From assembly GCA_030068145.1 (NCBI GenBank), contig JAPJBO010000457.1, forward strand, positions 1 to 64,000: DNA of 64,000 bases. Direction: 5' to 3'. Positions within the stretch are counted from its first letter, which is position 1. Each line of letters begins with the position of its first letter. The DNA is from Diplonema papillatum. Lineage: Eukaryota > Euglenozoa > Diplonemea > Diplonemida > Diplonemidae. The position numbers and the translations under genes were made by a program. This document shows positions 9,755 to 20,925 of the stretch, piece after piece. Under the pieces are notes generated by a model. That model did not search any database and was not told the origin of the DNA. It saw only the letters and a list, made by a program, of their open reading frames with translations.

Positions 9755-9867
9755 TTATTTTGCGCCGCCAGCTATTTTCAGTCGGAAAAATAAACGAATT
9801 TATTTCCCTAGGGACAATAAATTTCATTTATTTGTTTCGACTGAAAATAGCAGGCGGCGCAAAATAA
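9755..9867. mobile_element. Foldback element, about 113 bp
   Basis: Outer arms TTATTTTGCGCCGCC and GGCGGCGCAAAATAA, extended inward by CTATTTTCAGTCG and CGACTGAAAATAG, form a long near-perfect hairpin around an A/T-rich core with several AAATAAAC-like motifs. There is no coding capacity. It is a likely MITE relic unrelated to the TATCATGCAGGG family. Confidence 0.65.
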
Positions 9868-10980
9868 ATTCCGAGATCGGAACAAATAAATTCGTTTATT
9901 TGTCCGGCCTGTGCAAACACAACGGAATCCTGTCAAAAAAATAAACGAAATTTATCGTCACGCTCCGCAAGCCATTTCCACCGGGGAGGGAATTTATTTT
10001 TCCCAATAAAAGAAAAGGGCCGACCCTGGTCCAGGAACGTGACGGTGTAGCCAAGAACACCCGTTGTACCTGGCATCCTGCTCCTTCTCTAAGTCAGTTC
10101 CGGAAAGCGACAGTCGCGAGGCTCCAAAACAAAATCGAAGGATAATGTTAGGTAGGTTTCGCTTCTGCCGACGCTTGCACGAAATTAGCTGACAGTAAAC
10201 CTCCATTAAAACCCCCGCTAATTAAGAGCGCGCGAATAAAGAGCCTATATATTAAGAGCGGGACGGTAAGCTACCTTAAAAAGGATTTGTCGTAGGATGC
10301 GATTAGCCACGTGCTCACGGCCAACGACGAGCTCCACGTACGGAGTTACGTTCGAAGCAGACCTGGCGAGAATCTACAGGCGACGCAACGTGACGCTCTG
10401 GATCCTAGCCCCGCCCACCTACCAATGTAGCCGAACCTCACAAAACAAACAAAAGGTCGAAAGACACCATTCTGTACGTCCCACTGGATTGTCGGAAACA
10501 AAACTCTAGGCTATCCGGCGCTCAATCTCCACTATTCCCTCTTCAGCCTCTTCGCACTGGTTGCTTGTTGGACTCAGAAGTGTTATATTTAGTCGAAATA
10601 GGCAGAACCCGAGCTGTGCAGACGCTGCATCTACAGAATGGAGACACATCTAATCTCATCCATGCTTGCTGCTGGGAATAGACTTGCCACGAAACCTTTC
10701 CAACCAGCCCCAGGTTTCCCGTAGTGGAGTCTTGGGCGCGATCCACAGCTGGACAACCTCCATTCCCCTGTTACCTCCCTTTTCTAAAAAGACCAAAATA
10801 TTGACAGCTTCTGACGACCTCCATCTGACCCCCCCCCCCCCAGGCCCCCCCCCTCTCCCGAGCCGGGCTGTGGGTACTAAAAGGGAAAAAGCTGAGTGTT
10901 GACAGAGTGTCGCTCGTGTCGGCACATAGCATTTTGGCAGCTGACTTCTCACAGGTCGTTGGCGCGAAATATTCGCGGCG
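9868..10980. other. Intergenic upstream of the SET-domain gene
   Basis: Contains A/T-rich sequence continuing from the foldback element, a poly-C run near 10831-10855, and no convincing ORF. The promoter of the gene starting at 10981 presumably lies here; I see no clear TATA box close to the start. Confidence 0.4.
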
Positions 10981-12469
10981 ATGTTGCGTCCTGGGAGAAG
11001 GCTATTGCGGTATTACCAAGAGATCTTCCAGCCGCGACAGGAGGTCTTTTTAATGCAGGTTATGCGCGGCCTGAAGATAGAGAAGCGGTGGGAGCCAGGC
11101 ATGGGGTCCGGCATTTTCGCCCGTGAAGGTTTGGCTCGTGGAGAGCTAGTCATGTTCGATCTGCCGTTTCTAACAACCGACTTCAACGAGCTGCCGGTGA
11201 AAATACGCGATGCCATGGCAGAGTTCAAGGCCGACGAAAAAATTCGTCAGGTAATCCAGCATGTCGTCCACGATGTCGCATTTGAGAGCAAGCAGACACC
11301 GGAGAAGGTGCAGGCCTGGATTCAGAATCATGGCCTCGATGCTGACATCGTGTGGATGACTCTCATAGCCTGCTGGGCAGTCTGCTGGTGCCACAATTCG
11401 TCTCCCAACAGCGCGATCCCGTTCAATTACTTCTCTTATACCGACGACCCACACGCGGACCAGCCGGTTAATCAAATGATCATGGAAATTGCGCACCAGC
11501 GCATTCTCGACGCCACCGGATTGAACCCTCAATTCTGGTCCCTCGAAGACTTCTGGGTTTCGCTCTTCAAGTACAAGTCCAACGTTATGAATGGCGCACT
11601 GTACCCTGTTGCTCCGACGCTCATCAACCACTCGTGCTGGCCGAACGCGAGTTTCGCAGAAGATGGGGCGCTCGTTGCACTTCGGGACATTCCTCCAAAT
11701 GAGCAGGTATGGCAGTAGCCAGCTTGGTGTTTTCTTGCTTTCCATCAAAGCTACGCATTTGTCGACCTATGAGAACAGCGCGCTTGTCACTAATTTCAGT
11801 GCAACATCGAAAATATTGTTGTAATGTTTCCCGGCAAGGGAAACAGGTGCGCGTACGAACAAAGGGGAGTCTAAAGTGACCGTCGGAAGCGCTTTGGTAC
11901 ACCCGTTATACACTTCGCACTATCCACATTTACGAGTTTCGGTAAGAACACCGTACCAGCTTGCCAGCTCTCGCAGCATGCCAGCTCTCGCAGCATGGTT
12001 TATCACAATACAGGTAATGGTCGCACTGTACGGTAGAACATGTGCCGAGGTTGAACAAAAGGGCCTGGCAGGCAAGAAATTCAAGTGCTTTACGCCTGGC
12101 TGCCAGTGGTCGAAAAGGGTGCCCCTACCGGAGCCGGAGGAGGAAAAGGAAGAAGAGGAGAGGCTCTACTTGACACCATGGCACGCGATGACGGTCAAAA
12201 TGCCTCGCCCTGGGCACGACGTCCCCTACGGCAAGGAGTGGAAGACACCCGCTGGGAAGAAGTACCAAGCCATGTGGGAGACAGAAGTTTCCCGTGCCGG
12301 CCGTGACCTGGGAGGGACACCTCAACTTCCAGGCACCTCCCCGAAACGGCATCTCATTAGTAGAAATGGCGTTGATGCCGATGGGTTCTACCTTACCCCG
12401 CGCACCGCGAAGGGCCGAGAACTTATCCCAAACAAATACCTCCCGGGTAGCAAGAGCGATCACCTGTAG
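10981..12469 (+). CDS. SET-domain protein, probable lysine methyltransferase (two exons, 393 aa)
   Basis: The proposed gene joins 10981-11706 to 12014-12469. The intron (307 bp) begins GTATGG and ends CAG, and both exons are in phase 0. Without splicing the frame stops shortly after 11706. SET landmarks are an N-terminal GSGIFAREGL strand (about residues 42-51) and the catalytic-core signature NHSCWPNAS (residues 216-224), typical of SMYD-like SET proteins. The AdoMet-binding Asn and His are present. After the splice the sequence reads VMVALYG, a plausible end of the SET core, then a short segment with two Cys (KCFTPGCQW) and a Glu-rich linker. No MYND zinc finger or TPR tail is visible. The last 100 residues, rich in Pro and Lys, are unfamiliar. 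Substrate unknown; confidence in SET is high, in the exact gene model moderate. Confidence 0.8.
11707..12013 (+). other. Spliceosomal intron of the SET-domain gene
   Basis: Donor CAG|GTATGG and acceptor ATACAG|GTAATG. Removing it restores one frame of 393 codons. Several in-frame stops occur inside. A cDNA read across 11706/12014 would settle it. Confidence 0.65.
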
Positions 12470-13239
12470 GCACCGTCCCCAGCTACGACGGTCCTGCGTG
12501 AGACACAGCTGCATTCGAGCTTCGTATCGGCCAGAAGCCAGCATCAGCCCAACCTGATTGCCACATGACTGCGATAAAATGCCCCCGTCGGGCTCTGACT
12601 GAAGGCGTTCCCTCGCTTTGTCGGGGAGCTGTAATCTTGCCTGAGTCTGGTAGCGACGATTGAAAGCCGTACACGGAAATGCTGTCAGCTTGCCTCGGGT
12701 AATCAGCAATCAACGACGTGCTCTTGCTTCACATGTATAGTTGTTATTGCCTGCTTCGGTAGCTCGCGGAATAGATGCCTGCTTGTCGCACGGTGCCGCA
12801 CTCGGTGTGTTCGTCCTGACAAGGCACGCGTGTTCCCGACAAAAGGTTTCTCAAGCGAACTTTAACTCTATAAAGGCAGAATGCTGCTGATGTCGTTGAG
12901 CGTTCGCCAGAAGGTTGTTGACTGCCTCAGTTTATTAGCTGGGGATCGACGAAAGGTCGCCTCGAACCTACGCTCAGTTGTCAACCAGTTGTTTCTTCTT
13001 GAGGCCCTAGGCTATTTTCCATTTCCATTCTGCACACGAATCACCTGCTCGATCATTTCTGGCGCCACGGAAATTGCACGGAAACAAGATCCCTTATCGG
13101 CGATGAGCAAGGATTACCCAGTGACATCCAATATGATTATGTAGCTCTTCTTTTTCACGTACCGCTACACGCAAGGGAGGAGCTTCTTGTGGAGGTGGGG
13201 GAGTGGGCCTGGGGCTGCAAAGGCGGGCGGTGCGCTTAA
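12470..13239. other. Intergenic between the SET and SCAI genes
   Basis: About 770 bp. A TATAAAGG motif occurs near 12869, about 370 bp upstream of the next start codon; its role is uncertain. I see no additional gene. Confidence 0.4.
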
Positions 13240-14898
13240 ATGAATACCGAAGAGGAGCCAGGAGACGCAGAGGTAGTCAAGAGGTTCGTCTCGTTGAAGG
13301 AGAAAGGTAAGCGTGCGATCGACATTCTCGTTGGGCTGCCGACGTATGCAGCCCGGTGTCCATCAGTTGATCCATTCGTTGCTTCAGCGTTCGATGCCTT
13401 CAACGAGCTATTCCATCTCCAGTTCACCCAGCGCACCGCGCTCGCGCGTGCCTACAACATCAAACGGTGGGAAATCGGTGAAATAGCTGCCTCCCTCGGG
13501 CAGCTGCACTATTATGCATACCTCAGAAGGGGCGAGGCAGAAAACCTGAAGCAGGCTTTGTCCTTCTACAATACGGTCCAGGACCGGAAATACATGGAGC
13601 TCCCCAAGGAACCAGCTGCGAGGCACCAGAAGTACGTGAAGAAGAAGCTGCGGGTGCTGGCGCGGCACTGCTTGGTGTGTATTCACATGTCGAAGTCGGA
13701 CGAGGTTGACGAGTTGCTTGCAGACGTTTCGTCGCTTCTGGAGGTCTACAAGCAAATTTCGATGCCTGTGGTGAAGGCGGACGAGGACCCGGTGATCAGC
13801 CCTGCCGTCGAGGTGGAGGTTAACAATTTTAACCTTCTCATCGGCGAGGGAAGGCGAGTCGTGACCGTGCTGAAGAGGCAGAAAGGAATGTCGGACGTTG
13901 CTCTCCCTTTGAACTTCGGAGAGGGAATCGTATCCGATGCCTCAACTGAGGACTTGAAGCCAATCTGTCTGACCGATGCTCTTCTCGTAGTCAACCAGGA
14001 GGACACCGTCAAGTTCTCAGAGCTCGCTCTCTGCACCCTCCGTGTCTCGCAAGCCCTGGAGTACGACACCCGGGCTGAGAAAAAGCCGCGGGCCCCCAAC
14101 GCTCTGTCACCCCCAAAGATTCAAAAAACTGTCCTGTATCGCGCCACTTCAGCCGAGCTGGTGTCTCACATCGCATCGTCCCTCGAAAACATGGTCTGCC
14201 CCCCGCCGTCGTCGTTGTCACGCGCCGGCGCCGACGGGAGCAGCTTCTCGCTGGGCTCGCCTTTGACCTGCCAACTGTCTGGTCTCGCGGATGCCGACCA
14301 GTCCGCAACCCCAGCGCTGTTCTTGTACATCAACGCGAACGCGGATGAGAAAAAGAGGTGTCTGATTTTAGGCGACGCGCCGAGTGATACATCCGGGCTT
14401 TCGACTTTGGACTTGTCAATTGCGACGAAGCAGCCGCTGTTGTTGGTTTTGGAAGGGGACGGCGTCGTCAACTGGCTTGAAACGGGGGTGCTGAGGGAGA
14501 GGAGTGCCGCGGCTCCGTTGTTGGTGATGGCTGCAGGTGGGGTCGACGATAAGCTGTCGTTGTATTTGACGAACCCGACAGCTGCAGTTTTGGCGGGGTC
14601 TGACGGGCGTTGCCCGGATGGTGCTTCCGTTATGCTGCGGAAGTGCCAGGAAGAGGTCCTACGAGCGCTCCTGTCGCCGCCTGGCGAAAAAGCGAAGCAA
14701 CCGCTGGCCCGAGCCATCCGCGCGTTCTTGACGTCTCCTTTTGCCGCGCGGTTCATCGCGAACTTCTGCATCTTCCACGCGGCCGAAAGCCCTGCCGAAG
14801 GCGACGTCTTCTTTTACCCGCAGCTGCCGTCGGCAGTCCTCAACCACCCGTGCCTCAAGCAGTACATTGAGCAACTTCGCGGTGGTTGTGTTGCCTGA
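13240..14898 (+). CDS. SCAI / UPF0682 family protein (552 aa)
   Basis: A single-exon gene for a homologue of SCAI (suppressor of cancer cell invasion; DUF3550/UPF0682), a conserved eukaryotic family. In animals SCAI acts in the nucleus as a transcriptional cofactor and in DNA-repair complexes; plant and algal members are uncharacterised. The family's strongest block is clear at about residues 75-115 (RWEIGEIAASLGQLHYYAYL, then QALSFYNTV). It is followed by a KKLRVLARHCLVC segment, ADEDPV near 180, and a C-terminal segment with FLTSPFAARFIANFCIF and PQLPSAVLNHP. Length is close to that of animal SCAI (about 600 aa). The start is the first ATG of the frame. Residues about 310-350 are Ser/Gly-rich and probably disordered. 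It lies downstream of the SET gene on the same strand, with no sign of functional linkage. Confidence 0.82.
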   Translation: MNTEEEPGDAEVVKRFVSLKEKGKRAIDILVGLPTYAARCPSVDPFVASAFDAFNELFHLQFTQRTALARAYNIKRWEIGEIAASLGQLHYYAYLRRGEAENLKQALSFYNTVQDRKYMELPKEPAARHQKYVKKKLRVLARHCLVCIHMSKSDEVDELLADVSSLLEVYKQISMPVVKADEDPVISPAVEVEVNNFNLLIGEGRRVVTVLKRQKGMSDVALPLNFGEGIVSDASTEDLKPICLTDALLVVNQEDTVKFSELALCTLRVSQALEYDTRAEKKPRAPNALSPPKIQKTVLYRATSAELVSHIASSLENMVCPPPSSLSRAGADGSSFSLGSPLTCQLSGLADADQSATPALFLYINANADEKKRCLILGDAPSDTSGLSTLDLSIATKQPLLLVLEGDGVVNWLETGVLRERSAAAPLLVMAAGGVDDKLSLYLTNPTAAVLAGSDGRCPDGASVMLRKCQEEVLRALLSPPGEKAKQPLARAIRAFLTSPFAARFIANFCIFHAAESPAEGDVFFYPQLPSAVLNHPCLKQYIEQLRGGCVA

Positions 14899-17800
14899 GT
14901 AGTCTTCCGCACCCGCGCGCAAGCTCTGCATACAGCAACATTGCGCAGTGAAGTCAAGTGACCCACCACTTGTTGTAGGAAGATTGTCGCAGTAGTTTCT
15001 CGTCAACCACGCCCGAAGCAGTCCCTCTGAGACGACATTGGCACCTGCGTGACCCCATACTATCCGGCGGTTATGTTCCCTCTGTCATTTCGCTCTCATC
15101 AAGCGCGCCAAGCGCCCTGCTGGAAATGAGGTGGCCGACCAAGCCGCATGGGTCTGATCTACTTGACGCGTGAAGTACGTGACCAACGACATCCATAAAA
15201 GGCGCTGCGCGTGGGTTGCCGACTTATCATCGTGTCTTGTGCCAAGACCGGTTATTGGTGCAGTGAAAGCAGAGTTTGCCTGCCCACGCCGACCACCTTA
15301 TCCACTCCCTTGCTCGGCTCTTTTTCCAAGATAGAACTTATAAAGATCTGAACACAACCTTTTAGCTGTTAGTGCGGTTGTACAAAATGGAGCACTCGTG
15401 ATGTGCCTCCAGCTTCCGACCTGGCACTCTCGTCTCTTGTTCGTCGACATTCTGTGAAAGTACAGCTACGTTACACGGATGTTGTATGTTGCGAATCTCG
15501 TCAAAAAAGTCTTAGGGCGAGTTGCAAACCAAAGTGAGCAAGTTTCTTTCATATTTGTATCTCAAGGCTATGTTTACTCCAGCAGTTCAGGTGTAGGCAA
15601 ACTTGCAGCTGTCTTCGGACCACTCTGTAATGAGTTTTATCTGGTCGGAACGCTCTCCTTTCCCTTTGAGCCTCAGGAGGTCCACATAGCAGGAGCAGGC
15701 TCACGTCACATCGGTACTGTGAGACAGAACGATCTTTGCTTACATAGCGGTGATGTCAGACGCCGGCCTTCGCATTGGCTGTGATAAGGCTCCAGAAAAA
15801 CCGAAACCAGTCTCGCAAACGGTGTTGTTCGTTGTTCTTTTTCAGAATATAACTGGTTGGGTGTCCGGCGGCTGCTCGGGGGGCATCAGTGGAGATGAAC
15901 CCACAGAGCGAGAACCAACACGATTCTCCTGAACTCGAGTTCTCTTTGACTCGCCGAGGCTCCCATACGTCTCCAGCTATATATCATGTGTTTCTAAAGA
16001 ACGAAAAATCGAAACTTCCCGCAAGGGCCCTTTACAACACGAATGACTGGCGGTGTCTGACGTGTGAACCGCTTTACTTGCACCAGCCATGGTCAGCCCT
16101 GAGTCACCTACCGTTATAGACCAGCTACGGACTGGTGGATGCTTCGGGACGGTTAAGTCACCAAGCACTCGTCGTCCTCCGTTGCCTTTGTTTGGGACAA
16201 AAAGATACCACCGAGTTGCCGAAAACCTTTACCCTTACGGAGCCCAAACACATTACTTCTTTTCTTTTTGTGTGCGTCTGCGCGACCGTGAATGGACAGT
16301 CGGGATTGCCTGGGGGCGGGTCTCCATGAAGAAGAGAAAAGTAAAGCAAGACCTGCCCGCGCCTGCTGTCTCCGGCTGCTTTGGCAGACGACACGTACTA
16401 CTATTGTGCAGTCTATCGTCACAGATTGTTGCTGCATATCAAGTTCAAACTACTACTACAACTACTTGTGTGCGTCTGCGTGTGCTTTTGACCTGGTAGG
16501 GTGAACGGAGCGGAGAAGAAATTGAAGAGGTTTGAACAGACTGGCAAGGTACGAAGGAGGAGACTTCTGGTTGAACTGGTATTTTGGTCGTTTACCGCAC
16601 CGCGAGACCAGAATCTGAAGCAAATGTCTCGAAGGAGTTCGTGTTTATTCGTGTTGCAGGCTCCCCCGGGTCTAGTTTCACACGAATTTGAGCTGCTGGG
16701 CGTCGCGGACATCTAGCAAACTAACAAATTGTCTATTACTGATTCACAACGTTTTGTTGACCGTCGTGCGACGCTTCTGCAATAAAAGAAAGCAGAACCC
16801 TGAGGGATCATAAACCCGTGTCCGCGGTGTGTCTACGTGTGCTCGCTCGGGGAGGTGATGTGGATCACCTGTCTTCCAGCAGAGTGCCAAACCGGCGGCT
16901 ACTGTTCCTTGCGCATGGGAAGTCAGCGAAGCGTCACGTTCGGCAGTTCGTGCAGAGGCGAGATACTATCAAAACGGGGCAATCAATAGGGTCAACGTTT
17001 GCACTGGGTGGCAAGACAGGGGCACACTGGCACGCCGCGGCTGACCGAAAGCCTTTCCCCGCTTCGTCTGCTTCTTCTCATATTCTGCTTTTTATCTTCG
17101 ACGGAACTAAAGAACGCAGAAGCATGGACATTCGACTCAAATCTGTTCTCTCCTCTCCATTGCCATTGGTGTACCTTCCGAAGTCGCGGTCGTAGCTCCA
17201 TGAGGGAAGGCTTCTGCCCGCAAGACAAAACTTGACGAGTCTTTGTTCTCGACGACACGTCCGCGATGGGTAAGTACGCCGAGCCACTCCGAGAAGGTCT
17301 GTATCTTGTCCGCTCCTCCGAAGCTGAGGAATCCAGGGCTTCGTCCCGAGATGTTTCCCCACCTGGAAGCTTTTCTCGTTGCGGGATGTACTAGAGAGTT
17401 CTTCCACGAAGAAGTTCCGAGGAAGAACTGCTGCACTGTATACCACAATCTGCTTAAGTGAACCGCTTGTCAAAAGGGGTTCCTGTTCGTCAGCTGCACT
17501 TAGTTGCAGCTTCAGCGGCCTATCCCATGGCTAGGGCAGAACTCAAGAAGATTCATCTGTGGGGCGTTCCCTAGTGGGCCAATCATAGGCATCGCCGGCC
17601 CGCACCCTGGCTTGTGCACACCAGGTTGGCCTCTCCATGTGAGTCCATGGGTGATTCCCGCTCCTTTAACAACGAATCCTGAGTTAAGGGTTTTTGGTCC
17701 CCCGCCCTCTCAAGGTGTCTGCGTACCCCGCCTCCAGAGCATGCTGAGGGGGAAGAGAGGTGCACAGGATGAGCTTGTGGGAGTAGAGCAGCCGGGCTCA

Positions 17801-18204
17801 AGCAACCGCGAAGCAATGAGCTCAGTTGTACTCGAAGGTGCCGCTGTGTACGGTCTGCCCCGTCAAAGACAGCCTCGCTTGGCCATCACAGCGCTAGAGT
17901 TGCGCCGCGAAGTGTATAAGTGTATGCTGCGCGGGAGGCCCACACAGCGACATCACCCCCGCACTCTTCGCCGAGAGGAAGAGGGAAGCTGCGTTGAGAA
18001 GACGCTGCCGCAGGTGAACACTGGCTTGTTGGCTGCAGGCAACCAACCGAAGTCCATGCTCCCCTACCCGCTGTGGTTGGTAGTACTCACGTGCAGGCTC
18101 CTTCATCAAAAACGTCGCCGCGGCGTCAATCTAGCACATCACCGCAGGAAAAAAACAACAAAAAAGAGCGAAAGCAACCCACCAAGAAAAAAAGAAGAAG
18201 AAGG
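14899..18204. other. Long intergenic region (3.3 kb)
   Basis: No gene recognised. The longest frame (17504-18220) overlaps the next gene's leader and has no recognisable domain. Positions about 16408-16470 carry a copy of the CACAGATTGTTGCTGCATAT leader repeat seen repeatedly around the coiled-coil gene at 24-34 kb. The last 90 bp (18110-18204) are A-rich and look like a 5' leader. Confidence 0.5.
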
Positions 18205-18972
18205 ATGTCGGCCGAAATGATCACGCTGAATCTGCGGTACACTGTTAAGGAAGACAAGCTTGAGGAGTTCAAGCAGCTCGCGGCTGAGCGGGTGAAGGGC
18301 TTCAAGGGGAAGACGATGCGGTTCTGCCAGGGGAAGCTGACCGCCGGGAAGACGCTGCAGGTGTACACAAACGGCAAGCAGATGATCGACGACCTGGCCG
18401 CCGTCTCGGAGGAGCTGACGAAGAAGTTTTCAGACCTGGCCAAGCCCACCGGGCTCGACATCCACGCGCCCGAATCCTTCGTAAGAGAAAGCGAAGACGA
18501 GGTGAACGAAAAGCTGGGCTTCAAAACGAGGGGGCTCCTCGTCCGCGGGGCCTGCTACAGTCTGGCCGACGAGCTTGAGTTCAAGCCCCGCTGGTTCATC
18601 ACTCGTCCAGGCGTCTACAACGGGTTCCAAGACGACGAGGCCATCGGCATTTCCGTGTACTTCAAGGTGCTGGACGCACCTAAAATGGTCACAGCCATGG
18701 ACGCTTGCATCGCCAACACCAAGCCCGAGAAAGGCGTCCTTCACTACGACTTCGGCCAGTGCAAGGACGAAGAAGACGTCGTTGCCGCGCGGGAGGCCTT
18801 CAAGGACCCGGAAGCGGTTGAGGCGCACCTGAAGAGCATCGACGCGACCCTCAAGGAGTACGCCGATGCGATGCAGATCGTCAGCTTCGAAACGCATGGC
18901 CCCACCGAGGGGCTCAACAAGCTGCGCAACCTGCTCGACGGCGTCGGCGCCATCTACTTCTCGACCGACTGA
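18205..18972 (+). CDS. Tandem ABM-like (dimeric alpha/beta barrel) domain protein (255 aa)
   Basis: The protein has two ferredoxin-like modules of the kind found in antibiotic biosynthesis monooxygenase (ABM) and related barrel proteins. Module 1 spans about residues 4-95: a strand (ITLNLRYTVKEDKLEEF), helix, then a GKTLQVYTNGKQMIDD segment. Module 2 spans about 145-235: IGISVYFKVLDAPKMVTA, GVLHYDFGQCKDE, then a helix and FETHG. Such domains act as small-molecule oxygenases, heme or quinone binders, or simple scaffolds; the reaction here cannot be told. I chose ATG 18205 because the domain begins at once and the preceding in-frame extension from 18073 is a Lys/Arg/Asn-rich, UTR-like stretch. 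There is no signal peptide or membrane segment. Codon use is GC-rich and orderly, typical of a well-expressed gene. Confidence 0.65.
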   Translation: MSAEMITLNLRYTVKEDKLEEFKQLAAERVKGFKGKTMRFCQGKLTAGKTLQVYTNGKQMIDDLAAVSEELTKKFSDLAKPTGLDIHAPESFVRESEDEVNEKLGFKTRGLLVRGACYSLADELEFKPRWFITRPGVYNGFQDDEAIGISVYFKVLDAPKMVTAMDACIANTKPEKGVLHYDFGQCKDEEDVVAAREAFKDPEAVEAHLKSIDATLKEYADAMQIVSFETHGPTEGLNKLRNLLDGVGAIYFSTD

Positions 18973-20925
18973 GCCGACCCGCGCGTGCCATACACGGTGC
19001 AGTAGTAAAGGCTTTCACTAGCAAATTAACCAGTGTTTTACTAGTGAAAATGGTGTACGAGTGCCGCTAGTAATTTTACCGAGTGCACTTCCCCGTGGGG
19101 CCATTTTTCTCGTAAAAACGGTTACTCGTCAATTTCCAAATTTCGTAAAAAGGGCATTTTACTGGGGGCAGGAGGGGAAAGGAGGCGCCGGCCCGCCTCT
19201 CTTTTTTTGTGTTAACAATGCATTGTTGGTACTAAAAATTAGTAGTTGGCAAGTGTACTACATGAAACTTACCAAAGCAGGTGAGTTCCGCTAGTGCGCA
19301 CAAACAGAAATGTACTTGGTGTCGGTCACAAACGGTCCCGGACATGGCTAACCATAACCCACAACGAAAACGTGCACCAAAAATACAACCCGTAACCATG
19401 TAGCCCTTTCTTGCTCTAAGAGAACCCATTCAGCAACGGTCACACGGAGCCCCCGGAATTTCAAGCGAACTCTAACTCCAAAACCACGTCCCACAAACCC
19501 GACCAGTACCAGGGCACTAAGACTTTTGTAGTTTGGCAGCGTACTACTTGATGAGAGAGGTGCGCGTGTAGTCCTATTCCCCTCGAACCTCCCACCCCCC
19601 CTCCCCGCAGATCCCAATCGAAAAGGCTTTCACCGCTTTCGTCTCCCGCTTCAACCGGCCAGTGAGTGTCCTGCGGCTGGAAAACTGTAAGAGGAAAATA
19701 TATTCGTCCACCAGGAACTCACTGGCATCGTCGCACCCGGAAACTTGAACCGCAAGTCTTCTCCCGGCGGCACGTGCATTTCAAGCTTCCAACGTTCCCC
19801 TAGCCTTCTAACAGCAGCGCGAATAATAGATTCGCCTTTTCAGGTTTGGTGCGCCGAGTTCCCGGAGGAAGTGGCAGCCCGCCGATCGCTGCTGTCGGCG
19901 ACCAGCGTAGGTGTTGCTCTCACGCGACCACCCCAGCCACGGCAGACATGCGGGTATCTTGCGCCACCAAATCGCCGTTCTTTTTGGTCCTCTTCAAAAC
20001 AGTGATTCTCTCGCAGCTCTCTTTCTTTTCGGGCCAGGCGCAGCTGAATTGCCAACGTGCACCCGGCGGCGTAGTTACCTCGCACAACCACCGCCCTCAG
20101 CACTCTGAGTGGGGGAAATTGGTGAAAGCTCACTGGGTGTGAGTTTTTGTTTACGGTGTCAAGGGGGCCTTGTTGAGGTCCCGAGGGGGTGGGAAATGTC
20201 TCGAGGGTGGAAAAAATGCTGTCCCGAGGGAGTCCGGAGCGGCGCGGGAGCACCGCGGAGGACTACCCGAGGGACCAGTGCAGCCGATCGTCCAGTCACG
20301 TTGGGCGTACCATCCACGCAGCGCGATTCAGCTGGCCTTGCCTTTCTCCCGTCCAGCGAGGGTATTCATCACTGCTTTTCTCCTTCCCCGCCCTCCTCGC
20401 CTGCAGCCTTTGGCCGCTGTAAACCGCAGAACCAACGTAAGCTGCTTCCTTTTCTCTTTCTTCTTTGGTTTGTGTACTGAGGAACTCTTCTGAGCGCGTC
20501 CGCACACACACGGCGTATTGTTCACCGTCGGAATGATCTTTCACGTCTTTAGTAGTTGCTGGTCTGGTGACGCTTCTTTTTTGGCTGCGCGCGACGCTGT
20601 CCCAGAAGTGTTCCGAACACGAACACGTGTTTCTGCCCTCTGGCTACGAATATTTCCTGTTCTCAGAGGTCGACCAGTGCTCTGGGTCTTAATAAAAGAC
20701 CGGAGCCAACTGGGTGGAAGCCGCTTTTTGGCGTGTTCTTCGAGTACCTTTTCGCTCCGCTGGGCATGGCCGTCGATTTCTTCGTTTGCTGAATTCGCGT
20801 GATATGGCGGTGCCACCAGCACTTACAAGCACTACACCGTACCTCCATAGTTAGTGGGTGGGAGATACCACCACCTCCTCAGGGCACCGTAGCCCTAGGT
20901 GGTACTGGTAATATGACCAAGTGTG
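18973..20925. other. Intergenic with dispersed repeats
   Basis: No gene seen. About 19203-19312 (core AATGCATTGTTGGTACTAAA, then TTAGTAGTTGGCA and CCGCTAGTGCGCACAAACA) recurs at 58917-59010. Between 19015 and 19165 there are short repeats of ACTAGTGAAAA and CGTAAAAA type. The rest is unremarkable. Confidence 0.5.

Noticed and set aside
18073-18204. N-terminal extension of the ABM protein
   Set aside because: In-frame but Lys/Arg/Asn-rich and A-rich at DNA level, like a 5' UTR; the domain starts right after the ATG at 18205.
17504-18220. 238-codon plus-strand frame
   Set aside because: No recognisable domain; it runs through the A-rich leader into the first codons of the ABM gene in another frame and looks like chance openness.
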